From an uncultured bacterium (GTDB lineage Bacteria > Armatimonadota > UBA5829), in NCBI GenBank assembly GCA_938074205.1, contig CALJES010000003.1:124001-188000 (forward strand): a stretch of DNA of 64,000 nucleotides, in the 5' to 3' direction. Positions within the stretch are counted from its first letter, which is position 1. Each line of letters opens with the position of its first letter. Shown here one piece after another: positions 1 through 7,426 of the stretch. Below the pieces are notes generated by a model. The model was not told the origin of the DNA. It did no database searches and worked only from the letters and a program-made list of their open reading frames with translations. The position numbers were made by a program, and so were the translations under genes.

Positions 1-1512
1 GACAACAGTGGCGGCTATCATAGCCCAGAACATCTTTTTCTGGCTGGATTGGGTTGCGGAAGCTAGCTTCATTGCTTCTAAACCAATCGGCATGGGGTGT
101 GCTCGATAGGCTCCGTGAACTGCATGCAAGTAACCCATTCCGAGTATATCGCCGTTGGACATACGGCCTACGCCAAGGGTAGAGGTAATTAAGTAATCCG
201 GCGTAAACGGCATGTCGTGTACAGGAGGACCTAGTTCTGCCCTTATTCGGGTTATAACTATCGCCAGCATGAAGTACAGGAAAAACGCTCCGAGCGCGAA
301 TGTCGGTGACATGCCTATAGCCTTCATAAAAGCGGACAATAAAACAATGCCTGCCAGCGCGCCGAAAGCAGCTCCACGGTAAGAAATTGGTTCCTGGGAA
401 TCGTTTGATGAGTGTGTACCAATCGCCCGCATCCACACATCCTTCAGATATCCGCGACTTGCCCAGATCAGCATTAAGAAGAGTGCAATGGCGCCGCCTG
501 CCTCCTGGTGTCTGATGTATGGATCGTCAAATCCGACCTCCATCCCCATAATACACGCGAAAAGCTTTTGCACCTTCCAAGTAAGGTAGAAGAACCAAAC
601 GGAGAAGCACAGGTCTGTTGGTAGCAGATAGCCGATGCCGATTACAAATGGATAGAAGGTATACGGCAGCCAGCCGATAGCGCTCCACGGCTTTGCAGTT
701 ACGTTTTGCATTAGGTTGTGGTCTCGTTCGGTCAAGTTTAACTGAGGAATCGCAGGCCAATAGACTGACAGACCGTTGATTAGCTCAATGCCGAAACAGA
801 CGCTGAAGCCTATCCAGAACAGCCTGTTTCGCCAAATCTGTGCGGTCGGTTCGGTCATCGCAAGTGGGAGTTGCACAATTGGAAAGGTTAACCGTTCATG
901 TTCCAGCCAATGCTTGCGGATCAGCGTGTTTAAGCACATCATGGTCCATACGAGGACTACAAAGAATCCGCACCAGGCTGTGCCCGGCACAATCCAGGCA
1001 GGCCAGTGTTGGTTGACGTAGAGGCTCGAATCCCCTTCATACAGCGGTTTGATCACTTCCGGATTGGATACGTGAAGCCATCTCGGCAGATGAGGAAGAA
1101 AGGTGTCGTTCCAAGCAGGATTGGTCGATACAGCGCGATATGGGTAGCTCATGAAAGCTATTACCGTGGGCATCATATCATGGCCTGCTAGTGCTGCTGC
1201 TATTGTGGTCATGCTGTAGACGACCAACATCTCAGCAGTTGTAAACACAATTCGACCTCGCACTCGCTTAAGCGCGGAGTTGATAAGCACCAGCAGGCTG
1301 AGGATGAACACAGTGTTGGCAAAAAGAGCGATTACTGTAGGATAAGGTCCATTATTCACCTTTTCCATTGTAATGACCCAGTAGTTATCCAGGGGGATCA
1401 GCAATAGGCCGATCAAAAACGCACGAGGCCTTATTTCGGATGGATTGGGGATGTTGGTGTTTCGCAGAGAAATTCTGTCGTCTTTACTCTGCTTTAGCAA
1501 ACCGCTGCTCAC
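1..1512 (-). CDS. Large multi-pass membrane protein, DUF6785/DUF6784-like, 3' end cut off by window
   Basis: An uninterrupted frame of 504 codons runs from a GTG at 1512 to the window edge without a stop, so the C-terminus is missing. AGGAG at 1519-1523 sits 6 bases before the GTG. After a polar N-terminus of about 30 residues the protein has many long hydrophobic segments and no cleavable signal peptide. Conserved-looking polar stretches near residues 415-460 include RAELGPPVHDMPF and GVGRMSNGDILG. This combination resembles the large uncharacterised DUF6785/DUF6784 membrane proteins common in Armatimonadota and Planctomycetota, which have an oligopeptide-transporter-like look. The family call is from memory of the pattern; the function is unknown. 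It is divergent from the HTH gene to its right. Confidence 0.7.
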   Translation of the reverse strand, partial: MSSGLLKQSKDDRISLRNTNIPNPSEIRPRAFLIGLLLIPLDNYWVITMEKVNNGPYPTVIALFANTVFILSLLVLINSALKRVRGRIVFTTAEMLVVYSMTTIAAALAGHDMMPTVIAFMSYPYRAVSTNPAWNDTFLPHLPRWLHVSNPEVIKPLYEGDSSLYVNQHWPAWIVPGTAWCGFFVVLVWTMMCLNTLIRKHWLEHERLTFPIVQLPLAMTEPTAQIWRNRLFWIGFSVCFGIELINGLSVYWPAIPQLNLTERDHNLMQNVTAKPWSAIGWLPYTFYPFVIGIGYLLPTDLCFSVWFFYLTWKVQKLFACIMGMEVGFDDPYIRHQEAGGAIALFLMLIWASRGYLKDVWMRAIGTHSSNDSQEPISYRGAAFGALAGIVLLSAFMKAIGMSPTFALGAFFLYFMLAIVITRIRAELGPPVHDMPFTPDYLITSTLGVGRMSNGDILGMGYLHAVHGAYRAHPMPIGLEAMKLASATQSSQKKMFWAMIAATVV

Positions 1513-1808
1513 TACTTACTCCTGCACTGAATAGCTCGTTGTCAAATGTGATATTCAAGTTGAAACCAATGATGTATTCTAACCGTTAGGCGTGTGCACA
1601 GGGGTTACCTTCTTCAGGTCTCCGGTAGCACTTGTAAAACACAGTTACTGCCGCAGTGCGCCTACGGAAAATGATATATAGTACCAGCATGGAAACTCCT
1701 GAGCGCCTTGCTTCGTTTTGCCGCCTTGAACTCGGAGTGCAGCCTAAGCCTCCCTGGTAAGCTAGCAGGTATTCGTTGTCGACATTTATAATAAAAGTTA
1801 ATGGCGCT

Positions 1809-2420
1809 ATGACATCTAAAAACAACAATGAGTCCGATCTGTACGAATCGCGGTCGGCAAAAGAAGAAGAGCTCCCGATCGGCATTGCGCGTCTGCGTGA
1901 GGAGTGGCGCGCTGCCGGTTTGATTCAGCCGCTGTCGGAGTCTGAGGACGAGGAACTGCCTGTCGTATTCTCGGAAGTAGAAGGAGGAATAGGCGTCGGC
2001 GACTACACTCTTACCCTGGACGAAGTTCACAACCGTCTTCCTCTGTCCGACGAAGCCATCGACCGTCTGATAGCCTCAGGAGAATTAGATTCCGTGCTTG
2101 TGAAGTCGGCGGATGGCACAGTGCATCGGATGGTAAGTGAATCATCTTTCAAGAGATTCCTTGAGGATTCATCAATAGATCCAGGCGCAATGGCGCGTGC
2201 TGCCAAAGCGTTAGCGGACAGGTCTTTAGTAGAAGCAATAGAAAGCCTGAGTGCGGCAGTTGAGGATTTGAGGAACAATCAGGCGAAAGTCCTCCAGCAG
2301 ATGAAGGATATTCTTCTACTGGAGGTACGCAATCTGAAGGAGCAGGATCGGGACCTGGCTTCTTTCGTTTATGAGTTGGCGGAGGAGATTCGCCGGATAC
2401 TTCCCAGGAAGCGCAAATAG
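1809..2420 (+). CDS. Putative DNA-binding protein with HTH-like domain and C-terminal coiled coil
   Basis: A 203-residue protein starting at ATG 1809; an in-frame TTG at 1776 would add 11 residues but has no ribosome site. Residues 1-60 are acidic and low in complexity. Residues about 67-120 (LTLDEVHNRLPLSDEAI, then a short wing-like beta part) look like a MerR/excisionase-type winged helix-turn-helix. Residues 125-203 form long charged helices typical of a coiled coil, ending in a basic tail. A TATAAT at 1787-1792 would place transcription start about 10 bases before the ATG, but no good -35 box is visible. Role unknown; it could be a dimeric regulator or a chromosome-associated protein. The domain assignment is inference. 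Confidence 0.75.
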   Translation: MTSKNNNESDLYESRSAKEEELPIGIARLREEWRAAGLIQPLSESEDEELPVVFSEVEGGIGVGDYTLTLDEVHNRLPLSDEAIDRLIASGELDSVLVKSADGTVHRMVSESSFKRFLEDSSIDPGAMARAAKALADRSLVEAIESLSAAVEDLRNNQAKVLQQMKDILLLEVRNLKEQDRDLASFVYELAEEIRRILPRKRK

Positions 2421-2524
2421 CCCCACTGGGAGCAACTTCCTAGGTGTGATAATCTTAGCTTTGTCACGCTAAGAAAGAGAGTGATCCGCATGGAGCAGTA
2501 TAGGAGTCACTTTGGAAGACTCCG

Positions 2525-2614
2525 TTGTTAACATTGTTAGTATTTGCAGGCATAGGGCCTGTTTTGCTTGTCACAAGTGCACTATTTGCGAGGGTCTGGA
2601 TCAAAAGCAAGTAG
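2525..2614 (+). CDS. Possible 29-residue single-span membrane peptide
   Basis: A TTG at 2525 opens 29 codons ending in TAG at 2612-2614, directly before the AAGGAG that serves the next gene. The peptide is almost entirely hydrophobic (LVFAGIGPVLLVTSALFA) with a basic C-terminal tail RVWIKSK, the layout of a small inner-membrane protein. The start codon is weak and only GGAAG is upstream as a ribosome site, so translation is uncertain. A second overlapping frame starting TTG 2513 has better AGGAG spacing and encodes a Cys-rich 38-mer; only one of the two, or neither, is likely real. Confidence 0.25.
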   Translation: MLTLLVFAGIGPVLLVTSALFARVWIKSK

Positions 2615-2629
2615 TAAGGAGTCGCTAAA

Positions 2630-3610
2630 GTGCTGAAGGTCGGTTTAATTGGATGTGGCGGGATGGGCACAAATCTCGCCCGACATTGTCACTCTTTGCC
2701 TAACTCGAAGATCACAGCTGTTCACGATATGAAAACCGAGGCACTTGAACGTGCAGCAGCCGAGTTTGACGCTCAAGCCTACACCTCTTTTAGGAAACTC
2801 ATAGGCTCAGACTTAGATGCAATGATAGTAGCTACCCCCAATGATTCCCATGCTCCTATAGCGATTGCTGCTGCAAATGCGGGCAAGCACGTTTTCTGCG
2901 AGAAACCTATGGCGCTGCGTGTTTCTGACTGCCGTGCAATGATCGAGGCGGCCGAGAAAGCTGGTGTGAAGCTTATGGTTGGACACGTGTTGCGCTTGAT
3001 ACCTGTATTTTGGAATACGAAGCACATCATAGATTCCGGCATTTTGGGCAAACCGTTCGCAATAACCGTCACGCGACTTGGCGGCCTAGACACTTTGGCA
3101 ACCGGTTGGCGCGCTACGATAAAACACTCCGGGGGCTATTTGTACGAAATAAACGTTCACGAACTTGACTACATGCGCTTTGTGATGGGGGAACCTGAGA
3201 CCGTTTTTGCAAGCATGGGGCATTTTACCGCGTCGCCTGTGGAGTTTGAAGATGTTGCCTTCGTGCAAATCAGATATGCCAATGGCAGCATCGGCACCTT
3301 GCACTGCGGCGGATCTTCCAGCATCAAGAAGTATGAAATGATGATCCAGTGTACCGAGGGCACAATTACTAATGGAGGCTTTGCGGGACCCATTCGGTAT
3401 GCTAGATTCGGCGAGGAGCCCACGGTAATCCAGGCTTCAGAGATAACAAAAGAGGATCCCTACCGCGAAGAGATAAGATGCTGGGTGGACGCAATAACAA
3501 ACAATGCCTCTCTACCGTTTGATGGCTACGATGGCATGGCAGCAGTTCAAACTGCTGCTGCAGCATACCGTTCTGCTCGTCTAAATAGAGTGGTCAGGTG
3601 CAAATCTTAA
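2630..3610 (+). CDS. Gfo/Idh/MocA family NAD(P)-dependent oxidoreductase
   Basis: A 326-residue cytoplasmic enzyme starting at GTG 2630, eight bases after AAGGAG (2616-2621). The N-terminal Rossmann fold shows GCGGMG at residues 9-14 and the family EKP motif at 91-93, where the Lys contacts cofactor and substrate. The C-terminal half is the alpha/beta substrate-binding domain, with HELDYMRFVMGEP near residue 175. Family members oxidise or reduce hydroxyls of sugars, inositols or their derivatives, often at C3. The substrate cannot be read from sequence. It is the first of four family members here and stands alone, convergent with the RRM gene. Confidence 0.93.
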   Translation: MLKVGLIGCGGMGTNLARHCHSLPNSKITAVHDMKTEALERAAAEFDAQAYTSFRKLIGSDLDAMIVATPNDSHAPIAIAAANAGKHVFCEKPMALRVSDCRAMIEAAEKAGVKLMVGHVLRLIPVFWNTKHIIDSGILGKPFAITVTRLGGLDTLATGWRATIKHSGGYLYEINVHELDYMRFVMGEPETVFASMGHFTASPVEFEDVAFVQIRYANGSIGTLHCGGSSSIKKYEMMIQCTEGTITNGGFAGPIRYARFGEEPTVIQASEITKEDPYREEIRCWVDAITNNASLPFDGYDGMAAVQTAAAAYRSARLNRVVRCKS

Positions 3611-3682
3611 CAGCGCTGAGCTTTCGCCTGTCCACCCAGGTTGGAGCTGCGGTGAATCGGTCTTGACGTTCTGGTACTGTCT

Positions 3683-3967
3683 TTACCAGCGTTCGCGGCG
3701 GCCGCCGAACCCACCTTTACCCTGGCTACGCCGCTCCGTTCGCTGCCGGGCTTCGTTTACGGTTATTGTTCGCCCGCCGACGTCCATACCGTTAGTCGCT
3801 TCTATAGCGGCAGCTACGTTCTCTTCGGGGATGTCCACGAATCCGAAGCCCTTGCTGTGAATCAGGCGGATATCTTCGATGGGCCCAAATGGCTCGAAGA
3901 TTATGCGGATTTCCTCCTCTGTGCTGTTGTACGGCAGATTCCCGACGTACAGTGATTTCACGGCCAT
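3683..3967 (-). CDS. RNA-binding protein with one RRM domain and Gly/Arg tail
   Basis: A 94-residue protein beginning at ATG 3967 (MAVKSLYVGNL), preceded by GAGAGG. RNP2 is LYVGNL at residues 6-11 and RNP1 is KGFGFVDI at 39-46, with the paired aromatics that stack on RNA. Residues 78-94 form a short Gly/Arg-rich tail (GKGGFGGRRERW). It matches the small bacterial RRM proteins, best known as cold-induced Rbp proteins of cyanobacteria, thought to act as RNA chaperones. A TTGCAG/TATACT promoter at 4124-4152 implies a leader of about 150 bases, as in cold-shock genes. The frame is open upstream to 4147, but homology starts only at the chosen Met. Confidence 0.93.
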   Translation of the reverse strand: MAVKSLYVGNLPYNSTEEEIRIIFEPFGPIEDIRLIHSKGFGFVDIPEENVAAAIEATNGMDVGGRTITVNEARQRTERRSQGKGGFGGRRERW

Positions 3968-4123
3968 TTCGCTCGCCTCTCTTTTGCAGGGATTCCTCTC
4001 CCTCGTAATGTTCACCAACGGGGGTCTCATCGAACGTAGCTCGATCACTGGCTGGAGAGGCTCTTGAAGCTCATGCCCAGAGATCCCGTACGTCGAGACA
4101 CCAACGTTGATTGATACGCCTGC

Positions 4124-4152
4124 AGTATATATCAAATCTGTGCTCACTGCAA
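4124..4152 (-). promoter_or_regulatory. Sigma-70-type promoter of the RRM gene
   Basis: On the minus strand TTGCAG (4147-4152) and TATACT (4124-4129) are separated by exactly 17 bases. Transcription would start near 4117, giving an untranslated leader of about 150 bases before the RRM start codon. Confidence 0.6.
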
Positions 4153-4173
4153 CAGCTTCGAGGCAACCGTCAG

Positions 4174-4899
4174 TTATAGCTTGCGTATCTTGATGTTCTT
4201 ATACCAAACCTTACCCCCGTGAGCCTGCAATCCTATGTGTCCTTCACGAGGCATGTCCTTGTAAGCAGTTGCAAACTTGTTCCGCGTACCATCTAGGTTC
4301 TTGTGGGGTTCTGTATACTTATCGAGGTTCATGGCGATTACTTGTTTGCCGTTCATTGTTATCTTTATATATGGTCCTCTACATCGAATCACGACTGTGT
4401 TCCACTGCAAAGCCGGTTTCATCGCATTCTCACTGGGTTCTAGAACGTCATAGATAGCGCCACAGTCGTGCTTGCCTGGCCGCTTCTTACCTGCGCTGTC
4501 CAGCACCTGCATCTCTATTCCTGTCTGAACAGGGTCCGAAAGTTTGTCCCATCTAAAAAAGATTCCGCTGTTCGTGCCGTGATCCACCATAAAATCAATT
4601 TTGAGCTCAAAATCGCCGAAACGTTCTTTTGTGTAGAGATATCCGCCACCTTGTTTGTTGTAATGTATGGCACCGTTATCGATAACCCAGCCCTTGGTGT
4701 TGGCTTCTGTGCAGCCCCAACCATTAAGCGTGCGACCGTCAAACAGGAGCTGCCAGCCGTCCGAGGCTTCTTTAGGTGTCAGCGCATTGTCGGATTGGCA
4801 CGCGCCGATGTCTTGCGACGCTGAGTATGCTCTCCATCCTGCAGCCGTGATTTCCAGAAGAATTACGCAAATCACAGTCAACATTCGAGCCGTTCTCAC
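4174..4899 (-). CDS. Secreted DUF1080 protein (3-keto-glycoside hydrolase/lyase-like)
   Basis: A 241-residue protein with GTG start at 4899, preceded by GGGAGG. Residues 1-27 are a signal peptide (basic MRTAR, hydrophobic core LTVICVILLEITAAG). The rest is a single concanavalin-like beta-jellyroll of the DUF1080 family: GWQLLFDGRTLNGWG near residue 48, FGDFELKIDF, GTNSGIFFRWD, GIEMQVLD and a C-terminal GHIGLQAHGGKVWYKNIKI. Family members act on 3-keto-glycosides made by Gfo/Idh/MocA oxidoreductases, so a role in extracytoplasmic sugar degradation is likely but inferred. It is divergent from hemB; the shared region carries a perfect inverted repeat. Confidence 0.92.
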   Translation of the reverse strand: MRTARMLTVICVILLEITAAGWRAYSASQDIGACQSDNALTPKEASDGWQLLFDGRTLNGWGCTEANTKGWVIDNGAIHYNKQGGGYLYTKERFGDFELKIDFMVDHGTNSGIFFRWDKLSDPVQTGIEMQVLDSAGKKRPGKHDCGAIYDVLEPSENAMKPALQWNTVVIRCRGPYIKITMNGKQVIAMNLDKYTEPHKNLDGTRNKFATAYKDMPREGHIGLQAHGGKVWYKNIKIRKL

Positions 4900-4932
4900 A
4901 AGTTCAACCTCCCTGCATAAATGAGAGTCCCT

Positions 4933-4969
4933 GTATCGACTGTGCCTTGAAATCGTCCACAGTCGATAC
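4933..4969. promoter_or_regulatory. Perfect 12-bp inverted repeat, probable operator over the hemB promoter
   Basis: GTATCGACTGTG (4933-4944) is followed after 13 bases by its exact reverse complement CACAGTCGATAC (4958-4969). The hemB -35 box lies inside the spacer and the -10 begins at the next base, 4970. This geometry suits a dimeric regulator that would block hemB transcription. It also lies 34 bases upstream of the divergent DUF1080 start, so it could act on both genes. Confidence 0.65.
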
Positions 4970-4975
4970 TAGTAT
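4947..4975 (+). promoter_or_regulatory. Sigma-70-type promoter of hemB
   Basis: TTGAAA (4947-4952) and TAGTAT (4970-4975) are 17 bases apart. Transcription would start near 4982, leaving a leader of about 75 bases before hemB. The -35 box is embedded in the 4933-4969 inverted repeat. Confidence 0.6.
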
Positions 4976-5056
4976 ATTGTATTGTTGCCAATATTTATGA
5001 TCCAGCTTCATTCCTAAGTAAACCGGAAAATTCCCCACTTTTGAAGAGGTGCGCAA

Positions 5057-6031
5057 ATGGCTTACCCAATGAACCGAATGAGGAGACTCCGCAGATCTGA
5101 CGCCCTTCGGCGTATGGTTCGGGAAAATGCTGTCAGCGTTGACAATTTGATATACCCGCTGTTTGTCGTTCACGGTATTGATGTCAAGGTGGAAATCCCC
5201 AGTATGCCGGGAGTGTATCACTTTTCCACAGATACTCTGTGCGTGGAAGCTAAGCAGATCGCGAAACTAGGCATACCTGCAGTTCTCCTTTTCGGGATAC
5301 CGGCTGCTAAGGACGAGAAGGGCTCGGAAGCTTACGATCCGGACGGCATTGTGCAGCGCGCGGTGCGGGCTTTAAAGAACACAGTGCCCGAACTTGTGAT
5401 CGTCACCGACGTGTGTCTGTGCGAATACACTTCGCACGGCCACTGTGGTATTGTCAAGAATGGAGAAGTGGTGAATGATGAGACGTTAGACCTTATTGCG
5501 CGAACCGCTCTTTCCCACGCGGAGGCAGGCGCAGATATTGTTGCCCCATCAGATATGATGGACGGCAGAGTCGGTGTGATCCGCGACGTCTTGGATGAAA
5601 ATGGATTCACTGATGTGGCAATAATGTCCTATGCTGCCAAGTTTGCTTCCGGCTTCTACGGACCATTTCGGGATGCAGCCAACTGCGCGCCCAAATTTGG
5701 CGACCGCTCGACGTATCAAATGGATCCAGCTAACCGCCGTGAGGCTGCCAGAGAAATTGCGCTCGACGTGGACGAAGGCGCTGACATAATAATGGTGAAA
5801 CCTGCGCTTGCCTACCTGGACATTATCAGTGATGCACGTGCTTCTGTCGACGTTCCAATTGCGGCGTACAACGTTTCTGGCGAGTACAGCATGGTGAAAT
5901 TAGCTGCCTTGCGAGGCCTTATGGAAGAAAAGCAAGTCGTAACTGAGATTCTCACCTCCATCCGCCGAGCTGGCGCCGACCTAATCATAACTTACCACGC
6001 TAAGGATTTCGCGTTGTGGCAGCGCAAATGA
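5057..6031 (+). CDS. hemB: Delta-aminolevulinic acid dehydratase (porphobilinogen synthase)
   Basis: A 324-residue cytoplasmic enzyme that condenses two 5-aminolevulinate molecules to porphobilinogen, an early step shared by heme and corrinoid synthesis. Length is normal for the family. The Schiff-base lysines are K195 (SYAAKFASGFYGPFRD) and K248 (IIMVKPALAYLD). Cys120, Cys122 and Cys130 in DVCLCEYTSHGHCG form the catalytic zinc site, so this is the zinc-dependent rather than the Asp-type Mg enzyme. ATG 5057 follows GAGG by 8 bases. No other tetrapyrrole gene is adjacent, but two distant UroD-family proteins occur in the window. Confidence 0.98.
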   Translation: MAYPMNRMRRLRRSDALRRMVRENAVSVDNLIYPLFVVHGIDVKVEIPSMPGVYHFSTDTLCVEAKQIAKLGIPAVLLFGIPAAKDEKGSEAYDPDGIVQRAVRALKNTVPELVIVTDVCLCEYTSHGHCGIVKNGEVVNDETLDLIARTALSHAEAGADIVAPSDMMDGRVGVIRDVLDENGFTDVAIMSYAAKFASGFYGPFRDAANCAPKFGDRSTYQMDPANRREAAREIALDVDEGADIIMVKPALAYLDIISDARASVDVPIAAYNVSGEYSMVKLAALRGLMEEKQVVTEILTSIRRAGADLIITYHAKDFALWQRK

Positions 6032-6072
6032 CCATTGTCACGTTGTCCTGACAGTATGGGGCGGCAGAGCCG

Positions 6073-7086
6073 TCAATAGGTGCCGAACTCACGCCAGGCT
6101 TCGAGCATAACTCGTACATTCTCGAGAGGTACGTCGGGACCAATCTCGCCGTGACCGATTAAACCTCCGCCATAACTGCCGAGACAGTCGACTACCTCCT
6201 TAACGTGGTTTCGGATTTCCTCCTTGGTTCCTCGAGGGAGAATACGCTGGCGATCCAGGTCACTACGAAAGGCTACTTTCCCTCCAAATTCTCTAGCGAT
6301 GGACCGTATGTCCATAACGGTGTGCTGCACGTTGAGCACGTCCACGCCGACCTCTACAAGGTCGTGAAGTATCTCCCAAGTGAATCCATCCGTGTGGAAA
6401 TGGATGTGCTTACCGGCGGCTTTTCCTGGTTCGAACATCTTTCGATACGCCGGTTTGAAGAATTTGCGCCAAGTGTTAGGGCTAATTATAAGTGCAACCT
6501 GCGTACCCCAATCGTCGCCGTAGCTCATTCCGTCTATATCAGTTTGTGCCGCAAGCTTAGCATTTTCAACTGCCCATTCCACGAGCGCGTCGCGGAGCGT
6601 ATAGGCTTCTGTGGCATCCATCGCGAGATCGTACATAAGAGTCTCGTATCCCCTCAGCCACTGCATGCGTTCGAATATGTTTGTTCCAAAACCCAACACA
6701 TAGTGTTCGTGCCCTTCAGGCGCCGAAAGTCTTCGCTGGATATTGTCTAAGTGCTGTTGAGCTAATATAGGAGGCAGCTTATAGCTGGGCCAGTTGCTCC
6801 AATCCTCAAGCGGGTGTCCGACACAGATGCCTAGAATGCCTTCGTGATCATTTTCCCAAACGCAGCCCCATTCATCCGTGTGCCTACCCTTACGATATGG
6901 ACCTGGCAGTGATTCCTTGTCAGGAATTGCGGGCCTTGTGCCAAAATCATCCGGAAACTCCTCCAGCAGTTTGACCAAGCGTTCACCATGCGCGTAGTAT
7001 GCGGCAGGCAACACGCCGTGAAATACGGGTACACGATCTGGGCCTGCAAATTCTATTGCTCTTTGCACCCTTTCTCTACTCGTCAT
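6073..7086 (-). CDS. Uroporphyrinogen decarboxylase family protein (UroD/MtaA-like, likely methyltransferase)
   Basis: A 337-residue protein starting at ATG 7086, 10 bases after GGAGG; a TTG nine bases upstream sits too close to that site. It opens with MTSRERVQRAIEFAGPDRVP, the hallmark N-terminus of the UroD superfamily, and keeps the TIM-barrel pattern with HIHFHTDG and GEIGPDVP in the C-terminal half. It is diverged from true HemE and resembles the uncharacterised UroD-like proteins that are abundant in Armatimonadota and related to corrinoid methyltransferases. Adjacent hemB is convergent, so there is no operon. A role in methyl-group transfer is a family-based guess. Confidence 0.88.
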   Translation of the reverse strand: MTSRERVQRAIEFAGPDRVPVFHGVLPAAYYAHGERLVKLLEEFPDDFGTRPAIPDKESLPGPYRKGRHTDEWGCVWENDHEGILGICVGHPLEDWSNWPSYKLPPILAQQHLDNIQRRLSAPEGHEHYVLGFGTNIFERMQWLRGYETLMYDLAMDATEAYTLRDALVEWAVENAKLAAQTDIDGMSYGDDWGTQVALIISPNTWRKFFKPAYRKMFEPGKAAGKHIHFHTDGFTWEILHDLVEVGVDVLNVQHTVMDIRSIAREFGGKVAFRSDLDRQRILPRGTKEEIRNHVKEVVDCLGSYGGGLIGHGEIGPDVPLENVRVMLEAWREFGTY

Positions 7087-7192
7087 CTGATGCAATCCTC
7101 CGGAAACAGATACACAGCTAGGCTGTTTTCAAGTGAGTTCCTCGCTTCACTATTTTATTCCTGCCTTGTGCAGGCTTGCACGGATCTCTTGT

Positions 7193-7220
7193 GATACTGC
7201 ACAGAAGATAATGCACAGAA
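7193..7220. repeat. Tandem 14-bp direct repeat upstream of UroD-like gene
   Basis: GATACTGCACAGAA (7193-7206) is followed at once by GATAATGCACAGAA (7207-7220), 13 of 14 bases identical. A related GTGCA/TGCAC dyad lies about 20 bases nearer the UroD-like gene. The arrangement fits adjacent binding sites for one regulator on the same face of the helix. Confidence 0.5.
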
Positions 7221-7234
7221 AGAGAAAATAAAAG

Positions 7235-7256
7235 CCCCAGCCCTCGCGGGCTGGGG
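7235..7256 (-). terminator. Intrinsic-terminator-like hairpin reading on the minus strand
   Basis: CCCCAGCCC and GGGCTGGGG form a perfect 9-bp stem around the loop TCGC. On the minus strand the stem is followed by CTTTTATTTTCT, the shape of a rho-independent terminator; on the plus strand what follows is purine-rich. No minus-strand gene lies directly upstream, so it would stop antisense transcription from kdsB or act as an attenuator in a long leader of the UroD-like gene. Confidence 0.55.
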
Positions 7257-7389
7257 AGGAGAAAAGAGGGTGGGAAGGTTTGCTACTTTTAATACGACTT
7301 TCGAAGCTCGAATGTTCCGGCTTTGCTGAAAAAACGGAAATAAAACTTGCTTTCAGTGCGCACTTCGAACCGGGTAAGAGCTACCACTG

Positions 7390-7419
7390 ATGACAGTGAT
7401 TTGCGTGATATGTTAGAAT
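7390..7419 (+). promoter_or_regulatory. Probable promoter of kdsB giving a leaderless transcript
   Basis: ATGACA (7390-7395) and TAGAAT (7414-7419) are spaced 18 bases apart. Transcription would start about 7 bases later, at 7426-7427, on the GTG that fits the KdsB family N-terminus. No ribosome site precedes that GTG. Confidence 0.45.
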
Positions 7420-7426
7420 CGTGAGC

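Larger units (their letters stand above)
7087..7420. other. Gene-free divergent region between UroD-like gene and kdsB
   Basis: This 334-base stretch holds no convincing coding region. It contains the tandem 14-bp repeat (7193-7220), a strong GC hairpin with a T-rich tail on the minus strand (7235-7256), a 10-bp palindrome AGTGCGCACT (7355-7364) and the kdsB promoter (7390-7419). It separates the two divergent genes. Confidence 0.7.
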
